64,000 nucleotides of DNA from Pascua guehoae (lineage: Eukaryota > Basidiomycota > Tremellomycetes > Trichosporonales > Trichosporonaceae): contig BCJX01000016.1 of the NCBI GenBank assembly GCA_001600415.1, forward strand, positions 577,154 through 641,153. Reading direction: 5' to 3'. The position numbers and the translations under genes were made by a program. Positions 21,050-33,975 of this stretch are shown here, in pieces. The first letter of the stretch is position 1. The number at the start of each line of letters is the position of its first letter. Below the pieces are notes generated by a model that had not been told where the DNA came from, did not search any database, and saw only the letters and a program-made list of their open reading frames with translations.

Positions 21050-24000
21050 ATGTTCAACACGCCGTCGCGAGCGCCGCGACGCACGCTTGGGCGTGCAACG
21101 GGGTCCCGCGCCTCGATGTTTTCGGGCGAGGTTGCCTCGACCACTTCGCGCACGCCGGCATTTCGCTCGCGGACAACGAGCGTGCGCCCCACATCTCCCG
21201 TGTCGGAAGCCGGGGAGAGTGTGCGGACTGTACGTCGTGCGAGTGGGCAACACGAACGGGACGAGTGGGAGCGTGATCGCGTCTGCTGGTCGCGGGACGA
21301 ACGGCAGGCGGTCATTGCCACGGGCGCGCTGCCGAGCGAAGTTGCAGAGCTCGTCCGCGGCGCCGACTTTATTGTCAACTCGGTAGCGGCGCAAATCGAC
21401 ACTGCGTCCGGGTTTGTGCTCGTGTCAACGCCGTCGTCATGCGTGGCCTGGAACTATGCCAAGCGCACCCACTCGTCGCCGACAGTGTACGTCTTCCCAG
21501 CACCTCACCCGACGCGATCGCATCTCGCTTCCGTTCCGCCTGCGCTCGCGGCGTTCTGCTCGCCAGGACCAGAGCCCGGCCTGCTGCTCGTGTCCGCGAC
21601 TGGCGAACTGCGCTTCTGGGAGAGTATGAGCCTGGCACTCGCAAACGTCCAGCGCTTCCAGACTCTCCAGCTCCACCTCGGAGACGACTTTGCAGAGCGT
21701 CTCTGGAAGATTGACCCGACAACCTTTGTCCTCACAACCACGGCGAGCACCGCATGGCGCATCACCATCGCCCCGGTTGGTGGTCGCATCGTCCCTCACG
21801 CCGTGCCGTTCACCCGCAGCGGAGGAATCTTCAACCGCGCAAGCCCCACCATCTTCACAGACAGCGCAGAGCGCAACGGTGTTGTCGCCGTCGCTCCGAC
21901 CACTGGCGGAGCGTACCTCCTCGGCCGCAGCACTCTCCAGAAGTGGACAATGGGTCCCGATGGCAGCGTTAGAGTAAGCTTGCAATAAACAACGACAGTC
22001 AGCTCACACGCAGCTCGTGCAAGAGTTTTCTTTGCGCGAATCCATCGGCAGCTCGCTGTTCGAGGAGAACCGCGTTTGGCAGTCTGGCAATGTCCATCTC
22101 GAGCTCAACGATCTCGTTGCTGTTGGGTAAGTCGCACATGCTCAGGTAAACATAGTCGCTTACATCTCCAGCCCCGACCAACTCGCAGCGCTTGTCTCGT
22201 ACTCGGAGCACCACGGGTCGTCTGCACAGCACCGCGGGCACCACTCGTACGCCATTGTGCTGTTTGAGAACAATGCATACTCGAACACGGTCATGATGGG
22301 CAACGACGTGCACATCTCGTACCTCGCGGTGAGTAGCTCTGTGTGCTCGCAGGTCTGACCAACAGCATCCCGACCCTCGCATGCTCGACGTTCCTCGCTT
22401 GCACATCCCGTTGGGCGGAAAGACGGCCTTTGTCCGTTTTGCCGATGCCATTGTCATGGCCTCTCTGTCCAACAGTGAGCTACGGTGATCGTGTAGTCAG
22501 CTGACAACAGCGCCCTATGAGGACACTGTCACGCTCAAGGACTCGGCGTACAATGCGTTCATCGGCGTTGCTCCGATCCCGGTGACTACCCCAGGCTCGT
22601 CTTCGCTCGTCGCCATGGCCGCAAGTGGAGGCATGATGACAATTGAGGTTAACGAGAACGCAACGCAAACTCGTCAACTGTGAGTGGTTAAAATTGGATA
22701 TGGTGGTTAACCTGTCTAGATCGTCGCAGGCATCCGCAACTGCTCGTATCAAGTCGAAGATCGAGCAGGCCGTCTTCTTTGGTGACCGCAGCGACGTGAG
22801 TTACTTCCACGCGATTGAACTGACCGCACAGAACCCGCTCTCCTTGGATCTTCCCGTTGGCTTTAAGGGTGACCTCGCCCAGGCTGCCGAGGAGGTGTCT
22901 GCACAGATTGTGTCGTCTTGTGAGTCGTTTCACTTGGTGGTTTGGGTTAGCTGACTCCAGCCTCGCTTTACATGCCGGCAATCTTTGAGACACGGCCTCA
23001 GCTCACCGACCGTCTCGCGAGGCTGAGAGAGCTCATGGCGTTTATCCATCGCAATGGCGTCCTCAGCTTGGTAAGCCGACCGGGCACAGCATAGGAACTG
23101 ACAGCAGCTTCCAATGGACTCGCGCCGACGCCTATCAAGCCACGCCGAAAAGGTCAAGGCGGCGATCGACCTGTGGGATTACCAGAACCGTCTTATGGAG
23201 TGGGTCACGCGCGCGATCGAAATCTAACCCACACAGCAAACTGCACACCCGAACTCCACAGAGCCTGCTCGCCGACTCGATCGAGATGCTCATGAACGAG
23301 GTCGGCGGCGCGAGCGGCGCCGAGGACGATGTTGTCCGTCTCTTCTTCCGCAAGGAGGTCATGAACGTTGACCGACTCCTCGACACGGTGTTTGCCACCT
23401 TCCGCGCCGCCGTCAACGCTGCGGGTCCCAATGCAGACCTCTCTGACTGGGTGCTCGAGGCGAACCGAATCTTTGTCACAGTGCTTCGCTCTGCGACCCA
23501 GTTCCGTGCGCATGAGAAGGACGTCTACAACGTGGACACGGACTACCCCTCAATTGAACTGTGGACTGCAGCCGACCCAATCATCGATGACCTCGACGCG
23601 CTCTACGCGGACACAAAACAGCTCATCAAGGACCGCACGCGCAAGTATGGCTCGGTCGTCGACGAGGCACCACCAGCGGGTACCGTCGCTGCGACTGAGC
23701 TTGTTCAGCAGCAAAAGGACCAGGCGCAGCTCAAGCTCCAGATGACGAGACTCGCGGCCGAGCTGTGTGAAAACATGGACGACAAGTTGCGGACGTCGTC
23801 GACGTGAGTACTGGGCTTCAGCCTGTTGTACCCAGCTAACGTCTTCCAGGCAGGTGAATGGCGGAGCTGATCCTAGCGAGGGCCTGTCCCTTGCCCAGCG
23901 CTGGGAGGAACTCAAGCCGCGCATCATTCGTCCTCTTGGTGGGTCACTTCGGCTCGTGAGCGTCGGCAGCTAACCCAACAGTCGACATTGAGCGCGTTGA

Positions 24001-25571
24001 CGATGCGTACGAGCTTGCCGAGCACTATCACGATTTCCCAACTCTCGTGTATCTCTGCCACAACCCCTTGTCGTCTGCGGGACCCGAGCGGATAGAGCAG
24101 TACATTGAGCGCTTTGGCGAGCAGTTTGCGTTTGTCCTGTACCAGTGGTTTATTGATCAGGGTGGGTTACCTATTCAGATACGAACTCTACTGACCCGCT
24201 AGGCCAACTGCATGCGCTCCTGACTCAGGACGAGGTGTATGGTTCATTGCTCACTGCCTTTTTCGCAAAGTACCCCCACCCCGAGCTGTCGTGGATCCAC
24301 GATCTCGCGTGCAAGCGTTATGGTGTTGCGGCCACGGCTCTGGTCGCCGTCGAGGCCGACACAGAGTCACTTGCCCAGAAGCACCTCGTGGCGAGCATTG
24401 GCAAGCTCGCGGCTGTCGCACAGGTGCAGACCCGCGGTGACGCGGCGGATACACGTCTCCTTAGTGGTGAGTTTGGAAGCTGCATATGTCCCGTTGTGAA
24501 GCTCAGCTCCAACCCAAACTCTTGCTCACACCAGGCATTGACGACGAGCTCGAGCGCATCGATGTGCAGTCTGCCCTCAAGGAGTACATCACGTCCGTTG
24601 CTCCTTCAAAGGGCCACCCCCGCCGTCCATCAGCCTCGGGCTATGTGGCGGCGCAGAAGACACTCGAGCCGCTGCCAGCATTCAAGCACGTGCTGGAGCG
24701 CCTCGTGAAGCGTGTCCTTGCCGGAGATGCACTCGACACCGAAGGCATTGTGGACGCCTTAACGCTCCGCGACCACAGTGACCATGACGGTCGTGACAGC
24801 CAGGCCGCCACCGCGCTTGAGTGCATCGCGCGTGACTCGGTGAGTCTACGCGCCTCTGTTGAAGGGGTTCGCTGACGGCAGGCATTGCCAACGGGTCGCA
24901 AGGAGGTCGCTCTGCTGTCTGTCTGGCGGCGGGTGTATGTTGCCGACGAGTGAGTCGCGAGTGAGGCAGGCTTGCTTCACATGGGAGGCTCTGCACTCCT
25001 GAACTTGCATGGATGGACCGCTGACACGCAGCTGGGCCAACATTGCCAACACGTCTGGGCGCAGCGAGGAGGCACAGCGCGGCCTGCAGCGCGAGACGCT
25101 CACGTATGCCACGCTGCGTGCTCTCGAGTCGATGGGTGAGTTTGCTGTCGAAGAGGCGCTATGGCGCGAGGCAATGGGATCGCATGTGCTTCCTACCCCT
25201 GCGCGCATCTACCGTCTCCCAACTGGGGAACGTAGATTCCCAGCTCGTACACCTTCTCAAACCCTGTGCCTTGCCCAGTGGCCACTCTACTTTACACGCT
25301 CGCCTACCCCCGTCTGCCACCAGAACTAACCCCAGGCCTCCCGCCAAACTTTATCCTCACACCACGCATGGCCACCACGCCGCCCACATCCGCCGAGCTG
25401 GCCGCGCGCTTCCCGACCCTGCCGCCGAGCGACATTGACGCGCTCATGGCCGACCACGGGCGCGAGATTGCGTCGCTGACACATCTCGTCAACGCCGGGA
25501 TCGACGAGCAGGTACGCGCGGTGCGTGAGCTCGTCGTTGCGGACAAGGGCGATGGGGATGTGGAGATGTAG
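21050..25571 (+). CDS. NUP133: Nucleoporin Nup133 (Y-complex scaffold)
   Basis: This is a structural nucleoporin of the Nup84/Nup107 (Y) complex. The ATG at 21050 opens a long first exon (21050-21973). It has a basic, serine-rich N-terminus and then the beta-propeller-like region, with DFIVNSVAAQIDTASGFVLVST, LLLVSATGELRFWES and RLWKIDPTTFVLTTTASTAW. It continues from 22014 in many short exons separated by introns of about 40-70 nt: HPDPRMLDVPRLHIPLGG, PYEDTVTLKDSAYNAFIG. The helical C-terminal half contains the family signature RLRELMAFIHRNGVLS, then KVKAAIDLWDYQNRLM and DLSDWVLEANRIF. The last exon ends VRELVVADKGDGDVEM at the TAG at 25569-25571. The identity is firm. Splicing in the 24.9-25.35 kb part was not fully resolved. 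Confidence 0.88.
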
Positions 25572-25651
25572 GCGAGGCGGACGAGCGCGGGCGCGGGGTA
25601 CAATGCAGGCCGTGCGAGGCTGCAGTGAGGAGAGACTCGGCGAGTTTACGT

Positions 25652-28600
25652 CTAGAGGGACGGGTAGAGTTGCAGGCAAGATGAATGCATAATGTAGACT
25701 AGACCTCTAGGGCGCCGCGGCCCACACGACACGGGGGGACACTGGACACGGCGCGGACATATGGATATGGCACTGCAGATGTAGGGGCAGCAAGACACAG
25801 AGAGCCACAAGACACAGAGAGCCACAAGACACCAAGACGTCGATAGCACGCAGGACACTAGGCGGGGATCTTTACGCGCCACGCGGACAATGGCAGCGCT
25901 GCGTGTCAGTGGCATCCTGGACTGCATCTGCAACTGCGTTTGCAGGTCGGCAGGGACAACTCACAAGTCAACCGCTTGACGGTCGGCAGGATATAGTAGA
26001 CCAACAAGCTCGCGCTGGCCGCGACACAGCCGAGCGTCATGACATAGTATCCGTCGCGCACAATGGCGCACGTGCCCTGCGCGGCGGTACATGCTGCGAC
26101 GCCCACGGGGGTCGAGCAGTCTGCGCCCGTGGCCGAGCAGGTGGAGACGGTGAGGAGGTCGACGGCGCGGAGGATGAGGGGTTTGGGCCATGTGCCGCCG
26201 AGGTTTGAGACGGTGTTGAGGAGCTGGGGTGTGAGTTGGGGCGGGGGGTGTTGTGTGCGCTGCTGTATTGTGTGGTGTTTGGGGGAGTTGGGGGAGTTGG
26301 GGGGGTGTGGAAGTGAGACGCGTAGGGGTAGCAAGGGAGAGTCGGAGGGTATAGGGTTGGGAGGATGGGGGAGGGGAAGAATATTAACGTGAATATAGAC
26401 GAAGGAGATGGAAACCCGGCCCAAAGGAGTCACCAGCGGGCAACGACGTAGCGAGCAAGACATGGACGCAGTTATCGAAGGGAGAGGATAGGAGGATCCA
26501 AAAGCACACAAGCACGAGTTGACTGGAAATATACGAAAAAGGCGGGTACTCACCGTCATGTACGTGCCTCCAATGAGCGGGTCGGCAATCTGTGTATGGA
26601 ACGCCGTAATGCCCACAAACTGCACGGTACTGTCTGTCAGCGGGTGTACACTGCCATGGCACGGTTCCACTCTCCACTCTCATCGGCCCCTGTCCCGCCT
26701 CCGCACTCCCCTACTCCCCCACTCGCCAACACCACCCCGGGCCACATCCCCGACCCAGCCCCATCCCCAGCTCGCAACCGCACGCCCCCACTCCCCTCCC
26801 ACCCCTGCCCCCCCTGCCCCCCCAGGCCCCTTCCCCCCGGCATACTCACTTTGTCAAGCTCGTCATGAGCGTCGTAGCAATAACGAGGCTAAAGTACCCG
26901 CTCCCAACCTTACCAGTAGGGAACATCCACACGACTGCAGCCGCGACGAGCGCCATGGCCAGCCGTGCCCAAAACGCGCCCACCCAGACACGCAGGACGC
27001 CCGACGTCGCGGCGGCCGCGCGCTGCGCCGAGCCAGGGCCCGCGCTCAGCGGGTGCCGGTGCTCGTCGGCGGGTGGGGGCGTGTTGGTTGGCCGCGACCA
27101 CTTTGCCGCGAGCCACCCGACGACCATCTGGGCGGGGAAGTCGAGGAGGACCGCGACTGCCAGGTCTTCCCTGTTCAAACCCTTTTCGAGCAGTTTGAGC
27201 TGTGTGACGGATTCGTTTACTTGGAAGCCGAATTTGGCGATCAGGAGGACAAAGAGGAAGGATTGGATGTCTGGGTTTGTTAGCCGCGCCCGGGGGGGGG
27301 GGGGGGGTGGGAATGGAGAGAGAGGGGGGTCAAAGAATGTAGGATGATTAGAGGAGGGAATGGGTCGGTGCAGACATCTCGAGGACGACGTGAAACGTGG
27401 AACTGTAGCAGTGGAATGGGAGGTAGCACAGCAGCTCGCAAAGGGGGCAGAGACAAATGGAGTGTCTTGTCGCAGGAGAGCACGAGGTAGAGTTCAAACC
27501 ATGAGGTGGATAGAACGCCTTGCGGGGCGGCGGGCACTCTGGGGATGGTGCGTGGTGCAATTCGCTCGTCCACTGCCGCCCCTCCTCTGGTACTGGCAGC
27601 GGTGCCGTACACTCTCACTCGCCCATGTCCACCACGCACCCCAGTTGGCCCAACAACAGGCTCACAGCTAGCTCTCCCTCGTCCAGCACACTCTCACTCC
27701 CAGCCTGTGCCGGGCAGCCCCTCCTAGACCTCAAAGGGCTCAGAAGACACCTAGCAGGCATCTCAACGGGCTCCGTTGCAGAGCCGCACTCGTCCAGACT
27801 GGCATCTTGGGCTCACAGGCTCACAGCAGATTCCGAGCGGGTTTCCCAACGACTGTGCAACACCCAACGGCTGCTCCAAACAGCCTCCTAAGTGCCAAAA
27901 CAGTATCCCCAAATATAACCCCACTCGGACCCCACGCGCACCACCATACTCACTCTTCAAGCGCACAATGCTCCACATGATACGGTACACCTTGCGCACG
28001 TCCAGGTCGGGGTCGTTTGCGCTGACGGGGTCCTCGTGCTTGAAGAAGATGAGCCAAAACGTGACGACAATGTACATGGCCGCCCAGAAGTGGAGGTAGG
28101 CGCCGAGGGTGACGAGGGGCGCGTCGCGGGGGACTGAGCGGAAGTACTTGTTTCTGAGAGGTGGTTAGGCAAGTAAGGGGCGAGGGGGACAGGAGGGAGT
28201 GGACGAGTGCCAGGATAATGGACGCGGAGTGTGGCCTGGCTATCGTGCGCGTACGCGGGGTGGGGGGAATGGACGGACGGATGTTATGGCACCAGTTGGG
28301 CCGTGGAACAGGCGTCGATCGGTAGCTCGCTGTAATGTACCACCTGTACGCGGCACAGAGAATGGAACAGACGCCGACGGGCAGCCCTGCTACACCACGA
28401 CATCTGCGAGCCGGTCGTAGAGCACGTTGGACATCATGAGACGGACTACCCAATCCGCCGCCCAACCCGCGCCCAGCTCGCGCCAGCCTGAAATCGACAA
28501 GAGGACTCACGCAAAGTCGACCGAATTCAACGCGAGGAACACGGTAAAGCTCATCGCGCTCCCGATGCCCAGTCCAATCGTCTGCGCTGTACTCGCGTAC

Positions 28601-30385
28601 GACAGGTTTGGTGGGGAGAGCAGCGTCAATGCCCAGCCGTCAACGGCGATGTCTGATGTTAGTAGTGCGGGGACTTTGGGAGAGGACTCGGGAGGGGGAC
28701 GGGGGCGGGGTCAGGATGCGTGGAGTGCTGGGCGATGGGTTTAAGGGGCAACGAGTAGCAGTGCACGGCTGCACAGGATAAGCATACTCACCCTGTGTCG
28801 CGGCTGCAAAGATGAGGCTCCCAAAGACCATGGTGAGGAGGTGGACATCGATCGTTGGCTGCGCGTTAGTTGTTGATCTTGGGGTAGGTGTGTATTCGTA
28901 AGGGAAGATATTTCCAGCTCGTGCCAGCTCGCCAGACACGGCGGCGAGCTCGGTGGAGACGAGGCCGTATGATGAGCAGGTGTGTCATGGGTTTCATGGC
29001 ATGAGATGTCCTGGGGAAGTGTACTCCAGCCCTTCCAACACGATTGCCACTGAGCAGGCGAGGCCATCAACTCGAACCGCAGCTCGTCCCGCACAGCGGC
29101 ACTACCGGTCGGCTGAGCAGCATAGCCGTCCGCTGAGTGGCACTGCTGCCTGGGCAGTAGCGTAGTCTGAGCAGCACTGTAATCTGAGCAGCCCTGTAAT
29201 CTGAGCAGCTGAGCAGCACTATCGTCTGAACAGCACTGCCGTCTAAGCAGCCCAGTTGGTCCACTGAGCACGCCAAGAAGCCATGAGCTCCGTACCGAAC
29301 CACACCCCACTCGTCTCGCGTGGACTTCCTCGACTTGCCTCTACCGAGCCATCACCAACCCTCTTTCGTCCACCCCTCAACGCACTGCCGCCACTCACCT
29401 CCTTGAGCCACGCCTCGATCCTGGACCCAATCATCCACAGCCCGAGCCCAACGATACCCTGGACTGGCACGACCCAGCTCTTCCTCCTCCCCCATCGGGG
29501 CACAAACCACGCGTCGACAATGGGGCTCCATAACAGTTTGAGCGAGTACGGCCATGTCGAGAGGGCAAAGACGGCGAGCGAGCTGTAGGACAGGTGCGGT
29601 TTGAGGAGGAACGGCAGCGTCCCAAACGTGAGGCCGAGGGGCACGCCCTGGAGGAGGTAGAGGACGACGAGGAGGGCGAATGCCTGCTTGTCGCGTTTGG
29701 ACTTGAGCCCCGCCCCCGTGTCTCGGCTGTCGAGCTCGAGTTCGAGTTTCTCTAGCACCGCAGACGACTCGCCCCCGCCACTGCTCCCTTTTAGTCCCGA
29801 TCCCGAGTGCGAGCCCGAGCCCACAGGGGAGCGGTGGTGCAGCAGCCCCTGCTCTTCGAGGTCGGCGAGGTCCTCGAGCGCCCGCCCGCGCACGACTTTG
29901 TCCCCCCGGCTCAGCATTGCGCGTCTGTCGTCCCTGTCGACGTCGACGGTGTGGGTACGCTGACCTGCTTCGAGCTCGTGTCCGACGCCGAAATGTACCG
30001 TGTCCAAGCAGTCGAGGTCGCGGTCGAGATCTTCCAGCGGCGTCACTGACCCAGAGGACAATGACGCGAGGTCGTTATTGTCGTTGGAATCGACGGCTGC
30101 GCGGTGCCCCTCACGTGTGCCTGTCTTGGGTGCACGGTTCGAAATCCGCGCCGCGACAGAGAGATCGGCGAGCGCAGTGGTACGTGCCGCTCGGAGCTGC
30201 GGTGGTGAGGACGGGGACGGGGACGGTGTGCGTGTTGGTGTGGGTGTTGGTGAAGAGGAGAGATGGGCGGGAGAAATGCGGGAGAGATTGGTATTGTTTA
30301 GGGTGGAGGTGGCTTGTCTGGCTCGTCTCTGCGAGCAACGCGTAAAGGGGGATCGCCGAAATCCATCCGCAGATTCAGATTCCAT
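25652..30385 (-). CDS. Acetyl-CoA transporter, SLC33A1/AT-1 family
   Basis: This is a multi-pass transporter of the family that moves acetyl-CoA into the ER/Golgi lumen. Exons are 30385-29399, 28858-28792, 28652-28511, 28153-27954, 27270-26850, 26629-26554, 26223-25965 and a last one from 25898; phases agree at every junction. The first 220 residues are a Ser/Asp-rich cytosolic tail. Family motifs follow: LLQGVPLGLTFGTLPFLLK, WPYSLKLLWSPIVDAW, TQDIAVDGWALTLLSPPNLSY, NKYFRSVP, EKGLNREDLAVAVLLDFP, TQIADPLIGGTYMT and LLNTVSNLGGTWPKP. Seven introns measure 540, 139, 357, 683, 220, 330 and 66 nt. The C-terminus is uncertain. The spliced frame reads SLPLSAWR and then runs 80 Cys-rich residues to 25652, while another frame reads VKIPA and stops at 25858. 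Confidence 0.9.
29155..29255. repeat. Degenerate repeat around CTGAGCAGC in the first intron of the acetyl-CoA transporter
   Basis: CTGAGCAGCACTGTAAT-type units, with TCTGAACAGC and TCTAAGCAGC variants, recur about six times inside the 540-nt intron. Confidence 0.8.
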
Positions 30386-31378
30386 TTTCGGATCACTCCG
30401 CTCCGTGTGGAGGTAGGTGCCTTGTCGATGTCTGGCAGCGGCGACAACGGTGGTGATGATGGTTGCTTGCAGTGTAGTATGCGCAGTACAGAGACTGCGT
30501 ACAATAGCTAATAGTTGACTGAAGCCGTATTCTCTGCATGGAATGGAGGACCTAAGTAGAATGGGTCAGTGTCGACAAGAACGTGCTTCTGAACGCATCT
30601 CGACCTGGGTGCAACGTGTACGCGCGGCCTGGAGCCAGTCTGGCTTGCTCAGCATCAGTCAGCAGACGAGCATCAGGCAACCTGGTCGCGCTTCTTTTGC
30701 GGCCCAGAGTATTCAGCGTAAAGCCCTCTTGACTTGTTCTGATCTCTTGCCTCGCTGGCGCGCTGGACTTGTTGTATGCCACGTCGCATGTTGGGCCACT
30801 GTCCACGTCGACACGTCAACAATCAACAAGAACATTACGGACAAGCAAAGGGAAAAGGCTCATAGAAATTCAAAACTCAAAAGATCCAGGAGAAACAAAG
30901 GCACGGCCATCTCCAGTCCTTGATCTCGCACGCCTATGCTATAATGGGGGGCCTATCCAATCTATCTGTCACAGTTCCACCGCATACCGCGCATGCCCAG
31001 TGCCTCGAGCTCAGCAGTCTAGCAGAAGAGCATCAGATTGCATGCATGCATGCCATGACGCACGTTCCGCGGTCATGCAGTCATGAGGGCCATGCAGTCA
31101 GTCATGAGGGACCTTCCACGTGTCCCTGGTAGTGTCGTGTCGTGTAGCATGGTAATTCTGGCCATTCAAGCGCCACATTTTCTGGCGCAGTCTGGATCAT
31201 CATGAGTCGTGTCCCGCCCTGCCCTGCGCCTCATTCGCGTCCTCCTAGCCCTCAGCGCGCGTCTAACCTTCCCTTTGCTTGGTCCCCTCTGGTTGCCCTG
31301 TCGGTGTCTACCGTGTCTCTCGTGTTCACACCCAGTTACAACCCACCCCCATTCACAAAACTCTCTTTCCACGTCTCA

Positions 31379-31417
<39 letters not shown>

Positions 31418-31472
31418 ATACATAATACGTCGTCTTCTCCGCCTCGCCCCCACCCTACGCACCCACTTGACA
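30386..31472. promoter_or_regulatory. Divergent promoter region between the acetyl-CoA transporter and SEC53
   Basis: The genes diverge from this 1.1-kb stretch. A (TC)17 tract at 31382-31415 sits within 100 bp of the SEC53 start, as expected of a pyrimidine-rich core promoter or 5' UTR. Short direct repeats (GCATGCATGCATGC, CAGTCATGAGG) are near 31040-31110. No gene was seen. Confidence 0.5.
31382..31415 (+). repeat. (TC)17 dinucleotide tract upstream of SEC53
   Basis: Thirty-four bases of uninterrupted TC lie 58 bases before the SEC53 ATG. Confidence 0.95.
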
Positions 31473-33618
31473 ATGACCAACACCGTCTTCCCCTCTGGCG
31501 TCAAGCCGTTCTCGGAGCGCCCCCTCCCCAAGACAATCTGCATGTTCGACGTCGACGGCACGCTCTCACTCGCGCGCCAGCAGGCCACGCCCGAGATGAT
31601 GGCCACGCTCGCAAAGCTGCGCCAGGTGTGCGCCATTGCGTTTGTCGGCGGCTCGGACCTGGACAAGATCAGGGAGCAGCTCGCGGTCGACGGCCTGGAT
31701 GGTGAGTTTTGGTTTGTATGACCTTGCTCGTGTTTGTCGTGTACACCGGGCTGTACTCAGCGCGGGCGTCGCCTGTGGACCCGCCGGGGTCAGCTCTTCT
31801 GACAGACTGACGACACCCGTACTCTGAGGCACATGACGCTCCCAGAGCTGAGACACAGCCAATATGAACGCGTGGTATGGCACGTATCTCGTGGTCCCGT
31901 CGTGCTCGTCGTGCTCGTCGTGTCGTGGATGCGTGGATGGCGCCGTGGTCTTGTGTCGTGGCCTGGCAGAGGGAAGAGAGTCGGGGGGCGTGTTTGCTGT
32001 GGCCTGGCGACGGCGACGGTATCTGGAACCGTCGCACTGGCCAACGTGCCGCCTTGGCAACGTACTGGAACCTGGAAACTGCGTTGGGCGCAACTGTGTG
32101 GACTGCTCGCCTGCCTTCTCCCGGCCCTCTTCCTCTTATTTCTCCTCACCTCGCCATTGCCCCTGCGCCCCCTTCCCAGCTAACCCCCAGTCATCAACGC
32201 ATTCGACTACGCCTTTGCCGAGAACGGCCTCACCGCCTTCCGCCTCGGCCAGGAGATGCCCCCGGCCTCGTTTATCGGCGAGGTCGGCGAGGAAGAGTAC
32301 AAGAAGCTCGTCAACTTTGTCCTCCGTTACCTCTCCGAGGTCGACATTCCTATCAAGCGGTGAGTCACCCGCCGAGTAGAGCGAGGCGGGAAGGGAAGAG
32401 GGGTGCGTCGTTGTGCAGAGGCGTTCGGGACATGCCTGGAGTAGACGAGCGGCAGAGGCGTGGACGGCAGAAGCGTGAATGTTGAAAGTGCGAGCCCAAG
32501 GGGTGTGCCGGATAGGCGCTTGGCACCTACAAGCAATGCTACCGGCGCTCAAGTCGGATGTGGCGTGTGACCGCGCGACGCGGTGTGCGCAGTCCGTGAC
32601 TCTGTGGCGCTGTGACTCTGGCTGGGTGGCTGGGTGGTTCTGCAAGCCGTCGTGCAGAGTTTGTCTGCTAAGTGTGTCTGCGGCCACGCAGGCGGCGTAG
32701 TTCGTGTCGGTCGCGAATGTGGGACTGATCTGTGTGGGGTTGTGCCACAGGCACCCTCCTTCTGACCTTTGTGTGCCCGAACCACTGGCACCTTATGGCC
32801 ATTGCGGTCTGCGCTTTCCCACCTCCAAACCCCTTCCTCCTCCCCCTCCCCCAGCTCCCCCTCGACACCCAGCTCACACCCCAGCGGCACATTCATCGAG
32901 TTCCGCAAGGGCATGGTCAACATTTCGCCTCTGGGCCGTAACGCGTCGATCCAGGAGCGCAACGACTTCCAGGAGTATGACAAGGTGCACGGCATCCGCA
33001 AGGCCATGGTCGAGACGCTGGAAAAGGAGTTTGCGCACCTGAACCTGTCGTTTTCGATTGGCGGGCAGATTTCCTTCGACGTCTTCCCCAAGGGATGGGA
33101 CAAGACGTATGCCCTCGGCCGCATCGAGGCCGACGGATTTACCGACATTCACTTCTTTGGTGACAAGGTGGGTTTGGGCTGGGTGGTGCGGTGCCGCGAC
33201 AGGGGGCTGCTGTTAGAGGGGAGCGCCCGTCGGGGTGCACTTTTCAGAGACGAGAGCGCATTCAGAAGTCACGCCGGCGGCTTCGTCTGTTCCAGAGCCA
33301 CCCCGATGGGTGCAAATGGGCGTGGTCTGGAGACTGTGGAAGCACCGCGTTCCATGACAGTGTGCATGTCCCAGGAGCCGTGTGTCATGTTCCGAATGTC
33401 CAACACCGTGTTCCACGCTCCATGGGTGCACACTCCTACCTTTCTACCCCTCTCCTGGCCCCACCATTCATCTCAGCGGAGAACACACTAACACCCAGTG
33501 CTTCCCCGGCGGCAACGACTATGAAATCTACTCGGACAAGCGCACCGTCGGCCACTCGGTCACCAGCCCGGACGACACGATGAAGATTCTCAACGAGCTC
33601 TTCCTGTCAAAGTACTAG
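31473..33618 (+). CDS. SEC53: Phosphomannomutase (Sec53/PMM)
   Basis: This enzyme interconverts mannose-6-phosphate and mannose-1-phosphate, feeding GDP-mannose for protein glycosylation and GPI anchors; it is cytosolic. Exons 31473-31701, 32191-32359, 32885-33167 and 33499-33618 give 266 residues, a normal length for the family. The catalytic haloacid-dehalogenase motif is MFDVDGTLS, with the nucleophile Asp first. Other motifs are [55 protein letters not shown] and [13 protein letters not shown], the last being the C-terminal metal-binding loop. All three introns are long (489, 525 and 331 nt) with ordinary GT-AG ends. Nothing in the protein looks broken. Confidence 0.97.
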
Positions 33619-33975
33619 GGTGTTGGTACGGGTCGGGGGCTAGGACACGGCCGGCAGCACAAGCGGGACAGATGAGTTTAAAGCGTGGCTGAGGACCGTG
33701 GGATGGGGGTGTATAGACGACTCGAGAGTCGAGGCGGCGCACGCACGGACGCTACATAGCAAGATGCAGCTTGCATACATCTACTGGTGCTACTGACCGA
33801 GGACGAGGCTGGGAGGCGTGTGGTCGAGACTAGGTCGCGCCGCACCCCGCCAGCTGGCCGCTCGGGGCCATACATTTCTAGCGCCTCTCCGCGCGCGGCG
33901 ACTCTGTGGGCGTCTCGTGCCGTCTCATCTCGTCTCGTATACTTTGGCTCTATTCCAAATACGCCCAGCTCCGCC
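33619..33975. other. Convergent intergenic stretch between SEC53 and COG6
   Basis: This is the 3' flank of both genes. No coding sequence was recognised. Confidence 0.6.

Noticed and set aside
30120..30145. B-box-like CGGTTCGAAATCC
   Set aside because: It lies inside the coding N-terminal exon of the acetyl-CoA transporter and has no T-stem.
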